This document shows, one piece after another, positions 27,285 through 36,004 of a stretch of 64,000 nucleotides of DNA. Source of the stretch: PALSA-894 sp034669145 (GTDB lineage Bacteria; Pseudomonadota; Alphaproteobacteria; Rhizobiales; Xanthobacteraceae); NCBI GenBank assembly GCA_034669145.1, contig JAXDNY010000072.1, forward strand, positions 59,873 to 123,872, in the 5' to 3' direction. Every line of letters begins with the position of its first letter. Positions within the stretch are counted from its first letter, which is position 1. The notes below the pieces were generated by a model. The model had not been told where the DNA came from. It worked only from the letters and a program-made list of their open reading frames with translations, and made no database searches. A program made the translations under genes and the position numbers.

Positions 27285-28123
27285 AGACCACCGAACTTTA
27301 TCTTGAGCAGGTTCTGATCGGATTTCTGATTATCGCCATCGTGGCGCTGCCGTGGATACCGGAACTGTTATCGCGTACGGAAGACATCAAGACGGGCATC
27401 GGCATCATCGGCGGGTCGGCCGCGCTCGGCTTTGCATTTTTTATCGGCGTTCCGTTCGACCGGCTCGCCGACACGCTGACCGGCCGGCTTGACCGGCGCA
27501 ACCGGCTCAAATTCGCCATCGAGCGCGAAAACAAGAAGTTTCAAGATCAGAGTGGCAAAGACATCGAGGACCCTTTCCCGGAGGACATGCTTGTTATCGC
27601 GTGCCGGCGGGACAAGGGTGCGAGCGAAACCGAGGACTACCATCGTTCACGCGTCAGGCTGACGCGGGCGCTTGCCGCTTACGCTCCCGCCATGGCGCTC
27701 ATCGCGACGTTTTCGGTAGCCCATTGGGAGAATGAGGGGTGGCGGGTGGAGCCCACAGCGGCCGCGGTCTGGTTCGGACTGGCAGCCGCAGGATATCTGG
27801 CATGGGCACTGCTTGTGCTGGACGATTCAGATCTGCCGCGCACCAACGATGCCAAGAAGATGCCAGTTTACCGCGCCGAGCGGCAAAAATCCGGATTCGA
27901 CTTGCGAAACTTGGCGATGCCGTCGCTGATCCTCACTGTCGCACTCATTGTAGGGCTCAGGCACTACTGCGAGCACAAGCTGGCCTTGGCGACGGCGCTT
28001 GCGGGTGTGCTGTTCACGCTGTTGTCGATGTGGAGTTGGTGGCGGATCTCCACCACATACCGGCAGTTCCTCGCTGACTGCTGGACCCATCGCGCTCAGG
28101 CCACCGCATCGAAAACATCATAA
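27281..28123 (+). CDS. Membrane protein of unknown function
   Basis: 280 residues starting at a GTG that overlaps the Nudix stop (GTGA). Six probable membrane segments: two N-terminal (residues about 10-25 and 37-55), two central (after a charged loop RRNRLKFAIERENKKF, near 132-145 and 160-180), two near the C-terminus. The arrangement, with a long charged cytoplasmic loop, gives no family I recognise. Confidence 0.75.
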   Translation: MKTTELYLEQVLIGFLIIAIVALPWIPELLSRTEDIKTGIGIIGGSAALGFAFFIGVPFDRLADTLTGRLDRRNRLKFAIERENKKFQDQSGKDIEDPFPEDMLVIACRRDKGASETEDYHRSRVRLTRALAAYAPAMALIATFSVAHWENEGWRVEPTAAAVWFGLAAAGYLAWALLVLDDSDLPRTNDAKKMPVYRAERQKSGFDLRNLAMPSLILTVALIVGLRHYCEHKLALATALAGVLFTLLSMWSWWRISTTYRQFLADCWTHRAQATASKTS

Positions 28124-28254
28124 AGCCTGGCGTCCGCGATGGCCGGGCAATCCAAACGCGGTCAGGCAATTGATCGGATCATCGCAAATATCCATTGGAC
28201 TGCGCGGGCTTTCGTGACCATAGCATCAGCCAATCATCAAATCTGGAGAGCCCC

Positions 28255-29643
28255 ATGGCCCCGCTGAGCAACCTGCAGACCCGCGCGGTGGAGACGCTTG
28301 TCCACCCCTACACCAATCAGGCGACGTTCCGCGAAACCGGCCCGCTGGTGTTCGAGCGCGGCAAGGGCGTCTATGTCTATGACGTGGACGGCAAGGCTTA
28401 CATCGAAGGCATGGCTGGGCTGTGGTGCACGGCGCTCGGTTACGACAATGAGGAACTGGTCGAGGCCGCAGCCTCCCAGATGCGCAAGCTCCCGTTCGGG
28501 CATCTGTTCACCGGCAAGAGCCATGACCCGGCGATCGAGTTGGCCGAGAAGCTGAAAGAGATCGCGCCGGTGCCGATCTCGAAGGTGTTCTTCTGCAATT
28601 CCGGTTCGGAGGCGAACGACAGCCAGATGAAGCTCGTCTGGTACATGAACAACGCGCTCGGCCGGCCGAACAAGAAGAAGATCATCAGCCGCATCAAGGC
28701 CTATCACGGCGTAACGATCGCGGCCGCCTCGCTCACGGGCCTGCCGAACAATCACATCGACTTCGACCTGCCGATCGCGCGCGTGCTGCACACCGCCTGC
28801 CCGCACCACTATCGCTTCGGCAAGGACGGCGAGAGCGAGGAAGAGTTTGCGACGCGGCTCGCCGCCGAGTTGGAAGAACTGATCCTCGCCGAAGGCCCCG
28901 ACACGGTCGCGGCGTTCATCGCGGAGCCGGTGATGGGTGCGGGCGGCGTGATCGTGCCCCCGAAAACCTACTTCGCGAAGATCATGGAGGTGTGCGCCAG
29001 GTACGACGTGTTCATGATCGACGATGAGGTGATCTGCGGCTTCGGCAGGCTCGGCCCGATGTTCGGCTGCTCGGCGCTCGGCTACAAGCCGAACTCGATC
29101 TCGGTCGCGAAGGCCCTGTCATCGGCCTACATGCCGATCGCCGGCGTGATGATTCCGGAGGAGATGTACCAGGCGCTGATCGTCGAGAGCAAAAAGATCG
29201 GCACCTTCGGGCACGGCTTCACCTATTCGGGGCATCCGGTCTCGGCCGCGGTCGCCGTGAAGACGCTGGAAATCTATCAGCGCGACAAGATCATCGAGAC
29301 GGCGCGGACGCGCATGCCGCAGTTCCAGAAGCGCCTGATGGCGTTGGCCGATCATCCACTGGTCGGCGAGGCGCGCGGCATGGGAATGGTCGGCGCGCTG
29401 GAGCTTACCGCCGACAAGCGCGTCAAGAAGCCGCTCGACCCCAAGCGCGGCGTCGGCGTGCAGGTCGTCAATCACGCCCAGAACGAGGGTCTGATCGTGC
29501 GTTTCATTGCGGGCGACGTCATCACGATCTGTCCGCCGATGATCATCCAGCCGGCCGAGATCGACGAGCTGTTCGACAGACTGACCCGCGCGCTCGACAA
29601 GACGCTCGACTGGGCCAAGCGCGAGCAACTGCTGGCGGCGTGA
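28255..29643 (+). CDS. Class III omega-aminotransferase
   Basis: 462 residues from the ATG at 28255, preceded by GGAGAG. PLP enzyme of fold type I, class III: CNSGSEANDSQMKL (phosphate loop), HGVTIAAASLTG, MIDDEVICGFGR (the PLP-contacting Asp) and SVAKALSSAYMPIAGV with the Schiff-base Lys286. It moves an amino group from an omega-amino acid or amine to pyruvate or a similar keto acid. The terminal GDVITICPPMIIQ motif fits the beta-alanine/putrescine-pyruvate group. It stands alone as a transcription unit. Confidence 0.92.
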   Translation: MAPLSNLQTRAVETLVHPYTNQATFRETGPLVFERGKGVYVYDVDGKAYIEGMAGLWCTALGYDNEELVEAAASQMRKLPFGHLFTGKSHDPAIELAEKLKEIAPVPISKVFFCNSGSEANDSQMKLVWYMNNALGRPNKKKIISRIKAYHGVTIAAASLTGLPNNHIDFDLPIARVLHTACPHHYRFGKDGESEEEFATRLAAELEELILAEGPDTVAAFIAEPVMGAGGVIVPPKTYFAKIMEVCARYDVFMIDDEVICGFGRLGPMFGCSALGYKPNSISVAKALSSAYMPIAGVMIPEEMYQALIVESKKIGTFGHGFTYSGHPVSAAVAVKTLEIYQRDKIIETARTRMPQFQKRLMALADHPLVGEARGMGMVGALELTADKRVKKPLDPKRGVGVQVVNHAQNEGLIVRFIAGDVITICPPMIIQPAEIDELFDRLTRALDKTLDWAKREQLLAA

Positions 29644-29652
29644 ACGCGCGGG

Positions 29653-30549
29653 TCAGGCGAGCGCGTGAAATTCCGCGCCTTCCGACACGTAGCTCGCGTG
29701 GCGGAAGTCGCGAATGTTTGTCACAGCATCGCCTGTCCATTCCAGCAGGATGAAGTAGGCCGGGCGCCCCGGATCATCCGGCCTGCGCACCAGCACGGCC
29801 AGACGCCGGTCGACGAAGCCGGGCACGAGCTGCCAATCGTGGACCTTTCCGTAGTTGCCGAAATAGGTGTTGACCTCCCCGCGGCCGTTCATGCGCGTGC
29901 GATTGACCAGTTCGAGCCGCACTTCCTCGCCCAGCATGTCCCGCACGGCGTCGAAATCGCGCGCATTGAAGCGCTCCACATAGGCGGCGAGACGCGAGCG
30001 CTCGGGCTCATCCAGCACCGGCAGCGGTGAATCGTCCGGCTCCCGCGCCAGTTCGCGCAAGCGCACGCGCCCACGATGCAGCGAAGCCTTGATCGCCGGA
30101 ATGCTCAACGCCGTGACGCCGCCGATTTCGTCGAGCGAATAGCCGAGCACGTCCATCAGGATGATGCTTGAGCGCTGCGCCACGGGAAGGCGCATGAACG
30201 TACGCATGCTGGCTGCGGTCGCGAGGCGGCCCTCGGCCGGCGTGACGGGATCGACGAGCATGTCCGGGTCCTCATCTGAGCGAATGGCCTCCTGCCGGGC
30301 GCGGCGGCGCAGATGGTCAAGCGCGGCGTTGTGCGCGATGCGGAACAGCCAGGCTTCGGGATTGGCGAGCGCGTCAGCCTCGCCGAATGCCGCGAGCGCC
30401 TTCAGCAGCGCGTCCTGAACCACATCCTCGCCGTCGATGACCGAGCCGGTCATGCGCGCGCAGTAGCGATGGAGCTTCGGCCGCAGTTCGGCGAGGACCC
30501 GCTCGAAGCTGGCGCGTGCTGTTGCGGCCTCGGATATCGGTTCGCTCAT
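29653..30549 (-). CDS. ECF sigma factor with C-terminal SnoaL-like domain
   Basis: 298 residues. Region 2 (HRYCARMTGSVIDGEDVVQDALLKALAAF, AWLFRIAHNAALDHLRRRAR) and region 4 (LPVAQRSSIILMDVLGYSLDEIGGVTALSIPAIKASLHRGRVRLREL) are clear. After residue about 185 a SnoaL_2/NTF2-like domain follows (RFNARDFDAVRDMLGEEVRLELVN, NTYFGNYGKVHDWQLV). In this SigJ-type group the fused domain regulates activity in place of an anti-sigma factor. The adjacent divergent gene at 30730 is the likely target. Confidence 0.9.
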   Translation of the reverse strand: MSEPISEAATARASFERVLAELRPKLHRYCARMTGSVIDGEDVVQDALLKALAAFGEADALANPEAWLFRIAHNAALDHLRRRARQEAIRSDEDPDMLVDPVTPAEGRLATAASMRTFMRLPVAQRSSIILMDVLGYSLDEIGGVTALSIPAIKASLHRGRVRLRELAREPDDSPLPVLDEPERSRLAAYVERFNARDFDAVRDMLGEEVRLELVNRTRMNGRGEVNTYFGNYGKVHDWQLVPGFVDRRLAVLVRRPDDPGRPAYFILLEWTGDAVTNIRDFRHASYVSEGAEFHALA

Positions 30550-30729
30550 GCGGCTCCATCGGGGTCGAAAGACCCCTCTCGAACACCAGGACGTTCGAGC
30601 CCAGCCAAAAGATACGGGGCCGACAAGGATTTTTTCCGGATCCTTTTCGCCTCCCGGATCGTCTCAGTCAGGAGAGCAAGGCCAGCCAAGGGCCTAAGTC
30701 CATCGATATCAGCCAGAAGGAGACGAGCC

Positions 30730-31035
30730 ATGAAGGTGTTCCGCGTTCAATACACGGTGAAAAGCGACTTCGTCGAAGAGAACAAGACAAACACCGCAAC
30801 GGTGATGCGCGAGCTGCGCGCGCTCAACAACAACGATCTGCGCTATGCCCAGTACCTGCATGAGGACGGAAAAACCTTCATGCATCTCGTGCACTACAAC
30901 ACGGCCGAGGCGGAGAATGTGCTGCCCGCGCTGCCGGTGTTCAAACACTTCCGTGCGCGGCTGAACGGCCAGTTCGAAATTGAGCCCAAGACCGACACAT
31001 TTGCGCTGGTGCACTCGTCGGCGCCGATATTCTGA
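30730..31035 (+). CDS. Small conserved protein, likely sigma-factor target
   Basis: 101 residues from the ATG at 30730, with AAGGAGACGAGCC just upstream. The frame is open further upstream, but only antisense to the sigma gene. The alternating strand/helix pattern (FRVQYTVKSDFVEENKTNTATVMREL, FMHLVHYNTAEAENVLPALPVF) resembles a dimeric alpha/beta-barrel (ABM-like) fold, though I cannot name the family. It is divergent from the SnoaL-type sigma factor gene, 180 bp away. Confidence 0.78.
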   Translation: MKVFRVQYTVKSDFVEENKTNTATVMRELRALNNNDLRYAQYLHEDGKTFMHLVHYNTAEAENVLPALPVFKHFRARLNGQFEIEPKTDTFALVHSSAPIF

Positions 31036-31059
31036 AAGCCGAGGCGCGCAAAAAGAAGA

Positions 31060-31081
31060 ACGCCGGGCTTTCGCCCGGCGT
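31060..31081 (-). terminator. Rho-independent terminator of the L,D-transpeptidase gene
   Basis: Perfect 8-bp stem CGCCGGGC / GCCCGGCG with a TTTC loop at 31061-31080. Read on the reverse strand it is followed by TTCTTCTTTTT, so it mainly serves the reverse-strand gene that ends at 31109. On the forward strand it may also stop transcripts of the gene ending at 31035. Confidence 0.8.
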
Positions 31082-31108
31082 CCTCATTCCCCCGCGCCTT
31101 AACTGAAA

Positions 31109-31777
31109 TTAGCTGTCGCGACCGCCCGAGAAGGCGATACGCGGATTGGCCGGCGAGTCGCCCGATCCGGGCGCCAGCACCACGACCACCGAGCCGATCT
31201 TGACCCGATTGAACAGGTCGATCGCATCCTCGTTGGTCAGGCGGATGCAGCCCGACGAAATCGCCGAGCCGATGTATTCCGGCTGATTGGTGCCGTGGAT
31301 GCGATAGAGCGTGTCCTTCGGACCGTCAAAGACATAGAGCGCGCGCGAACCCATCGGATTGTGCGGGCCGGGCGCGACGTAGCCCGGAATGTTTCCGAGG
31401 CGCTTCTTGATGTCGTTGGTCGGCGTCCAGGACGGCCACTCTTCCTTGCGGCCGACCTTGGCGACGCCGGAGAAGGCGAGCGCATCTTCGCCGACAGTGA
31501 TGCCGTAGCGGATCGCCTTGCCGCCCTCGAGCACGTAATAGAGATAGCGCGCGTCGCTATCGACCACGATCGCGCCCGGCGTTTCCTTGCGGTGATAGCT
31601 GACGATGTGACGCTTGTACGGTTCAGGGATCGTGGCTTGGGCGTACGGCGCGTTCGCGAGCAATTTCTTGTCGCGCGGCGTCAGGTTCGCGTCGGAAGCG
31701 ACCTCCAGCGTCGACTGCACGCAGCCGCCCGCAAGCAATCCGAGACACAAAAAAGCGAGGCCGCGTAACGCCATCAT
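31109..31777 (-). CDS. L,D-transpeptidase (YkuD domain) lipoprotein
   Basis: 222 residues from the ATG at 31777, which has AAGGG about 8 nt upstream; a longer start at 31795 is possible. The signal peptide ends in a lipobox (LLAGGC). The YkuD catalytic motif HGTNQPEYIGSAISSGCIRL has the His, Ser and nucleophile Cys of L,D-transpeptidases, which cross-link peptidoglycan at meso-DAP or attach outer-membrane proteins. Also conserved: GAIVVDSDARYLYYV, WPSWTPTNDIKKR and PMGSRALYV. A hairpin terminator follows the stop. Confidence 0.9.
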   Translation of the reverse strand: MMALRGLAFLCLGLLAGGCVQSTLEVASDANLTPRDKKLLANAPYAQATIPEPYKRHIVSYHRKETPGAIVVDSDARYLYYVLEGGKAIRYGITVGEDALAFSGVAKVGRKEEWPSWTPTNDIKKRLGNIPGYVAPGPHNPMGSRALYVFDGPKDTLYRIHGTNQPEYIGSAISSGCIRLTNEDAIDLFNRVKIGSVVVVLAPGSGDSPANPRIAFSGGRDS

Positions 31778-32145
31778 TCTATTTCCCTTGCCCATGCACG
31801 CGTCGCCCGGGACGTCGGTTAGATAACCGAAAGACCCTACCTGTTCCAGCAATTACAGAGGGTGACACGCATCGCCGTCATCACCTGTTGCAGGAATGCC
31901 GCAGTCGGGAACGGCGCATCGTGCGGAACCATGAATGAAATTGGCAGAGATTGGTAAACGACCTGTTTACCCTAAATCCCTTAGCCTTTCGGGCAGAAGC
32001 TCCGATGGCGGCGGCCGGAAGGCCCGAATCGGTGCCGGAAACCGCACGGCTGGCATCGTTTCTGCCCATTTCTGCCGCACTCGGAGGCGAGACACCGCCC
32101 CAACGCCCGACGCGGGGCGAGAACGAACAGTCTTTGGAGAGGAAA
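31778..32145. other. Intergenic region with a perfect 7-bp inverted repeat
   Basis: No convincing gene. At 31953-31971, GGTAAAC and GTTTACC are separated by 5 nt, an operator-like dyad 175 bp before the small gene at 32146 and 175 bp upstream of the L,D-transpeptidase start. The rest shows nothing I can name. Confidence 0.45.
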
Positions 32146-32328
32146 ATGGAATCCCGACGAGCGACCCCCGAGCAACGCCGCGAACGCGCCGAGCTGGATG
32201 CACGCTTCGGCACGGTCGGCATCCCGGCGGTGGCGGCGGCGCTGCGCTACCAGAGCAACACCAAAAACCCGGCCTATGCGCCCGCCGTACTGCGCGAAAA
32301 CCGCGAGGCCGAAGAGGCGGTGGCCTGA
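32146..32328 (+). CDS. Small hypothetical protein (60 residues)
   Basis: The ATG at 32146 has GGAGAGG 4 nt upstream. The 60-residue product is charged (SRRATPEQRRERAELDARFG at the start, RENREAEEAVA at the end) with a central GIPAVAAALRYQ. No family recognised. The strong ribosome binding site and codon pattern like its neighbours support it. It is 103 bp ahead of the CorA gene on the same strand. Confidence 0.55.
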   Translation: MESRRATPEQRRERAELDARFGTVGIPAVAAALRYQSNTKNPAYAPAVLRENREAEEAVA

Positions 32329-32431
32329 GCGCCGCCATTCGGCGCGGTTTTCAGATCCCGATCTCTGTTGTGGACGATGACACGCCGCCGCGCTAGGCAA
32401 GGGCTCCCGCCTTGAGCCATGCGTGGCACCG

Positions 32432-33409
32432 ATGTTGATCGTCTATCTTCCGCGCGGAAACTCGCTGGAACGCCGGGCGATCGAAGAGTCCGGCGCGATT
32501 CCCGAGGGCGCGGTCTGGTTCGATCTCGTCAACCCGACGCAGGGCGAGGACAAGCTGCTCGAGCGCACGCTCGGCATCGCGATCCCGACGCGCGAAGAGA
32601 TGCAGGAAATCGAGGTGTCGAGCCGGCTCTATATAGAGAACAGCGCGCGCTACATGACGGCGACACTGATGTGCCAGTCAGACACCGCGACGCCCAAGAC
32701 CACCCCGGTGACCTTCATCCTGAGCGGGCACAAGCTCGTCACGGTGCGCTACGACGAGCCGAAGCCGTTCTCGCTGATCAGCAACAAGCTCGCGCGCGCC
32801 TGCTCGCCCACGATCACGGGCGAAACCATCATGATGGACCTGCTCGACGCGGTGATCGACCGCGCAGCGGATATTCTGGAGCGCGCCAGCGCCGACATCG
32901 ACAAGGTCTCGCACGACATCTTCGACCCCAAGGGGCGTCGCGTCGACCGCACGCTCACCTATCAATTCATTTTCCAGACCATCGGCCGAAAAGGCGATCT
33001 GAGCTCCAAGGTGCGCGAGAGTCTGGTGTCAATTGGCCGCCTCTTGCTGTTCCTCGCCAACGAGGCAGACGCCATGAAATGGCCGAAGGAGATGCGCTCG
33101 CAGCTCAAGTCGATGCAGCGCGACGTCGCCTCGCTCTCCGATCACGTCACCTATCTCGGCAACAAGGTGACGTTTCTGCTCGACGCGATGATCGGCGTGA
33201 TGAGCGTGGAGCAGAACAACATCATCAAGCTGTTCTCGGTCGCCGCCGTGGTGCTAATGCCGCCGACCCTGATCGCCTCGATCTACGGCATGAACTTCAA
33301 GCACATGCCCGAGCTCAATTGGGAGTTCGGCTACCCGCTGGCGATCGTGCTGATGCTGATCGCCGCGATTCTTCCCTACTGGTTCTTCAAGTGGAAGAAG
33401 TGGCTGTGA
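32432..33409 (+). CDS. corA: CorA family divalent-cation transporter
   Basis: 325 residues from the ATG at 32432; a GTG at 32423 is an alternative. A long soluble N-terminal domain is followed by two C-terminal membrane helices. The signature YGMNFKHMPEL lies between them, and the end FFKWKKWL is the basic C-terminus. CorA forms pentameric Mg2+/Co2+ channels in the inner membrane. EEMQEIEVSSRLYIE and MMDLLDAVIDRAADILE are typical of the family. Confidence 0.93.
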   Translation: MLIVYLPRGNSLERRAIEESGAIPEGAVWFDLVNPTQGEDKLLERTLGIAIPTREEMQEIEVSSRLYIENSARYMTATLMCQSDTATPKTTPVTFILSGHKLVTVRYDEPKPFSLISNKLARACSPTITGETIMMDLLDAVIDRAADILERASADIDKVSHDIFDPKGRRVDRTLTYQFIFQTIGRKGDLSSKVRESLVSIGRLLLFLANEADAMKWPKEMRSQLKSMQRDVASLSDHVTYLGNKVTFLLDAMIGVMSVEQNNIIKLFSVAAVVLMPPTLIASIYGMNFKHMPELNWEFGYPLAIVLMLIAAILPYWFFKWKKWL

Positions 33410-33686
33410 GGCGCGCGGACGCCGCCCGCACAGCCTAGAGGACGAAATCGCGGGCCGGATCGACCGTGTGGGTGTACCACGCGATACTTTCGGCGGCGGC
33501 CCGACTTGGGCGGCAGCACAAACGCAAGTCTGGCGTTGAGCCGCTGATATCACATCCGATGCTATTTCTCCTTGAACAAGATGGGACAAAGGCGTTTTCA
33601 TGCAAGCGCCCAGTGGCCGTGTCTCAAAGCGTTCGAGGAACGGTGATCGCAAGCTGGTGAGAGGCAGAATTCGTGCGGAGCCAACC

Positions 33687-34439
33687 GTGAAACACCCGCG
33701 CTCGGCCACGCGACTGTTCGCAAGCGTTCTGCTCGTCGGCGCTTTGCAGTGCGGGTTGGCTCATGGCGAATTTGAAGAGTTATCCGTAGTCGTCAGTTAC
33801 TGCCGCACCTACCCCAAAACGGTGACCCTCAAGGATGATCGGAGCGTTTTATGTTTCGACGGACCGATATTGAAAGAACAAGACGACGCTCTCTTTCGTC
33901 AGCTGTCGCAACAAGGTTTGTTTGTCGTCCGAAGCACGGGCGGAAATGCGCCGGCGGCGATCCGCTTGGCAAATCTCCTGCGCGACAAAGAAGCGACCGT
34001 CGTCATCTATGATTATTGCGTTTCTGCTTGTGCGGCTTACTTCTTCGTTGCCTCGGCCGCGACCTTCGTCATGAAGAAGACCATCGTTGCATGGCATGGT
34101 ACCGGAACGAGGTTCCGTTGTACCAGCAATACAGTCGAGATCGTCGGATGGGAGCGCCAGGAGACCCGCCTGTTCTCGCAGCGATCTCCTGCCTCATTGC
34201 ATGAGCTGTGCAGTGCAATTCGGCAAATGACCCGTTTTTTCAGGGAACGCAACATAGACGATAGACACATCTATGAACCGCAACCTCCCCATATAAGAAA
34301 GCTGTTTGCGTCGGCTATAGAGCGCGGTGAGTCTGCTGCAAAGGAGATTGTTTGGATGTGGCACCCACGTAACTACGGCGATTATTTTCAAAATGCCGAT
34401 AACGTACGAATCGTATCCGACCAGTCAGGAGGAGGTTGA
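33687..34439 (+). CDS. Secreted protein with a ClpP-like (COG3904-type) region
   Basis: 250 residues from the GTG at 33687, with CGGAG 6 nt upstream; the upstream frame lacks a signal peptide. The N-terminus (LFASVLLVGALQCGLAHG) is a Sec signal. The stretch STGGNAPAAIRLANLLRDKE, VVIYDYCVSACAAYFFVAS and AWHGTG follows the pattern of periplasmic ClpP/crotonase-fold proteins (Gly-Gly motif, Ser-Ala-Cys-Ala after a strand, then His). A protease role is only suggested. Base composition is clearly lower in GC than the neighbours, hinting at transfer. Confidence 0.7.
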   Translation: MKHPRSATRLFASVLLVGALQCGLAHGEFEELSVVVSYCRTYPKTVTLKDDRSVLCFDGPILKEQDDALFRQLSQQGLFVVRSTGGNAPAAIRLANLLRDKEATVVIYDYCVSACAAYFFVASAATFVMKKTIVAWHGTGTRFRCTSNTVEIVGWERQETRLFSQRSPASLHELCSAIRQMTRFFRERNIDDRHIYEPQPPHIRKLFASAIERGESAAKEIVWMWHPRNYGDYFQNADNVRIVSDQSGGG

Positions 34440-34599
34440 TGAGATCTTGTCCAAGGCAGGGCTGCGCGCGCGGATAATCTATGATCCACCGATGTCGCCT
34501 GAGCCGTGATCCGCGCACCCTAACGAATGGGCAGCGGAGCGTTGGCTAATGTTTGCTCGAAAGTATCAGGCGGCGCGAATGAGACGCCGAAACAGCAAC

Positions 34600-35355
34600 T
34601 CAAACATGCTGCCCGCCGTTGATGTGGATCTCGGCGCCGTTCACGTAGGAGCTCGTCTCGGTGCACAGCACGTAAATGATCTTGGCGACCTCGTCCGGCG
34701 TGCCGAGGCGATGCATCGGGATCTGATGCGCGACGATGTCTTCGGTGCCGGGCGACAGAATGGCCGTGTCGATCTCGCCCGGCGCGATGGCGTTGACGCG
34801 TACGCCGGCGCGCCCGAAATCCGAGGCCATTTCGCGCGTCAGCGCCGCGAGCGCGGCTTTCGAGGTCGCATACGCGGCGCCCGCGAACGGGTGCACGCGC
34901 GAGCCCGCGATTGACGTGACGTTGACCACCGCGCCGTTCGCCTTGCTCAATTCGTTCATCAGCCCGCGCGCGAGCATGATCGGCGCGAAAAAATTTACCT
35001 GAAAGACGTGGTTCCAGACTTCGCGCGCGGTATCGATCGCGGAGAGCCGCTTGCCGCCCTCCGCCTTCGGCGAGATCGCGGCGTTGTTGACCAGCGCATG
35101 CAGTTCGCCGTTGTCGAGCCTGCTCCTGATGAGCGCGATCGCCGCATCGGTGCTCGCAGCGTCCGCAAGATCGACCTGGACATGATCCTCCGGTCCCATC
35201 TCCCACGGGCAATTCTCCGGGAACCCGTGGCGCGAACAGGTGAGCACGCGCCAGCCGGCGGCGGAGAAACGCTTCACGGTCGCGTGCCCGATGCCGCGGC
35301 TTGCGCCAGTGAGCAGCAGGGTGCGGCGCGGCTGGTTGGAACTGGAATTGGGCAT
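34600..35355 (-). CDS. Short-chain dehydrogenase/reductase
   Basis: 251 residues. NAD(P)-binding TGASRGIGHATV at residue 16, NNAAISPKAEGG, catalytic Ser in VNVTSIAGS, Tyr-x3-Lys in YATSKAALAAL, and GEIDTAI near the end. Classical SDR fold, substrate unknown. It ends a reverse unit downstream of pdxH (7 bp gap), so it may be co-transcribed with it. Confidence 0.92.
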   Translation of the reverse strand: MPNSSSNQPRRTLLLTGASRGIGHATVKRFSAAGWRVLTCSRHGFPENCPWEMGPEDHVQVDLADAASTDAAIALIRSRLDNGELHALVNNAAISPKAEGGKRLSAIDTAREVWNHVFQVNFFAPIMLARGLMNELSKANGAVVNVTSIAGSRVHPFAGAAYATSKAALAALTREMASDFGRAGVRVNAIAPGEIDTAILSPGTEDIVAHQIPMHRLGTPDEVAKIIYVLCTETSSYVNGAEIHINGGQHV

Positions 35356-35362
35356 CAGCGTC

Positions 35363-36004
35363 TCACGGATACATGCGCACTTTGGACCACGGCTCGCCCA
35401 AGGCCGCACGCCGGAATTCGATGCGGTCATGCAGGCGGAAAGGGCGGTCGTGCCAGAACTCCATCGAGATAGGCACGATGCGGTAGCCGGACCAGTGCGG
35501 CGGGCGCGGCACCGTGCCAAGCGCATATTTGGCGGCGTAGAGCGCAACCGCCTTCTCGAAGGCGAGCCGGCTTTCCAGCGGGCGCGACTGCTGGCTCGCC
35601 CAGGCGCCGATCTGCGCCCCCTTCGGACGGGTGGCGAAATACGCGTCGGCCTCTTCGGCCGTCACGCGCTCGACGTCCCCTCGGATGCGGATCTGCCGGT
35701 TGAGCGACTTCCAGTAGAACAGCAGCGCGGCCTTCGGATTGGCGGCAAGCTCGCACCCCTTGTTGCTCTCGGTGTTCGTGTAGAACACGAAGCCGCGGTC
35801 ATCGACGCCCTTGAGCAGGACGGTACGCACGTCCGGCATCCCCTCCGGATCGACGGTCGCCAGCGACATGGCGGTCGGATCGCGCGGTTCCCCTTTCACC
35901 GCCTCGTCGAACCAGGCCTGCCAGAGCCGAAAGGGTTCGTCCGCTTGCGTGAAATCACCACTCGTTAACCATGTTGGGTGTTCAATCGGGGCCGTGTCGG
36001 ACAT
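35363..36004 (-). CDS. pdxH: Pyridoxamine 5'-phosphate oxidase
   Basis: 213 residues from the ATG at 36004. FMN-dependent oxidase making pyridoxal 5'-phosphate from PNP or PMP. Motifs: ATVDPEGMPDVRTVLLKGVDDRGFVFYTN split over the FMN site, NPKAALLFYWKSLNRQIRIRG, SQQSRPLESR, and the signature end WHDRPFRLHDRIEF...PWSKVRMYP. The start codon overlaps the 5' end of the divergent lipoprotein gene. Confidence 0.94.
   Translation of the reverse strand: MSDTAPIEHPTWLTSGDFTQADEPFRLWQAWFDEAVKGEPRDPTAMSLATVDPEGMPDVRTVLLKGVDDRGFVFYTNTESNKGCELAANPKAALLFYWKSLNRQIRIRGDVERVTAEEADAYFATRPKGAQIGAWASQQSRPLESRLAFEKAVALYAAKYALGTVPRPPHWSGYRIVPISMEFWHDRPFRLHDRIEFRRAALGEPWSKVRMYP

Noticed and set aside
33410..33686. 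Possible reverse-strand gene remnant ending at 33435
   Set aside because: A short stretch reads AAAESIAWYTHTVDPARDFV before a stop, but there is no start or recognisable family; could be chance.
34393..34509. A 38-codon frame (MPITYESYPTSQEEVDEIL) after the ClpP-like gene
   Set aside because: It overlaps the previous gene and lacks a ribosome binding site; too little to call a gene.
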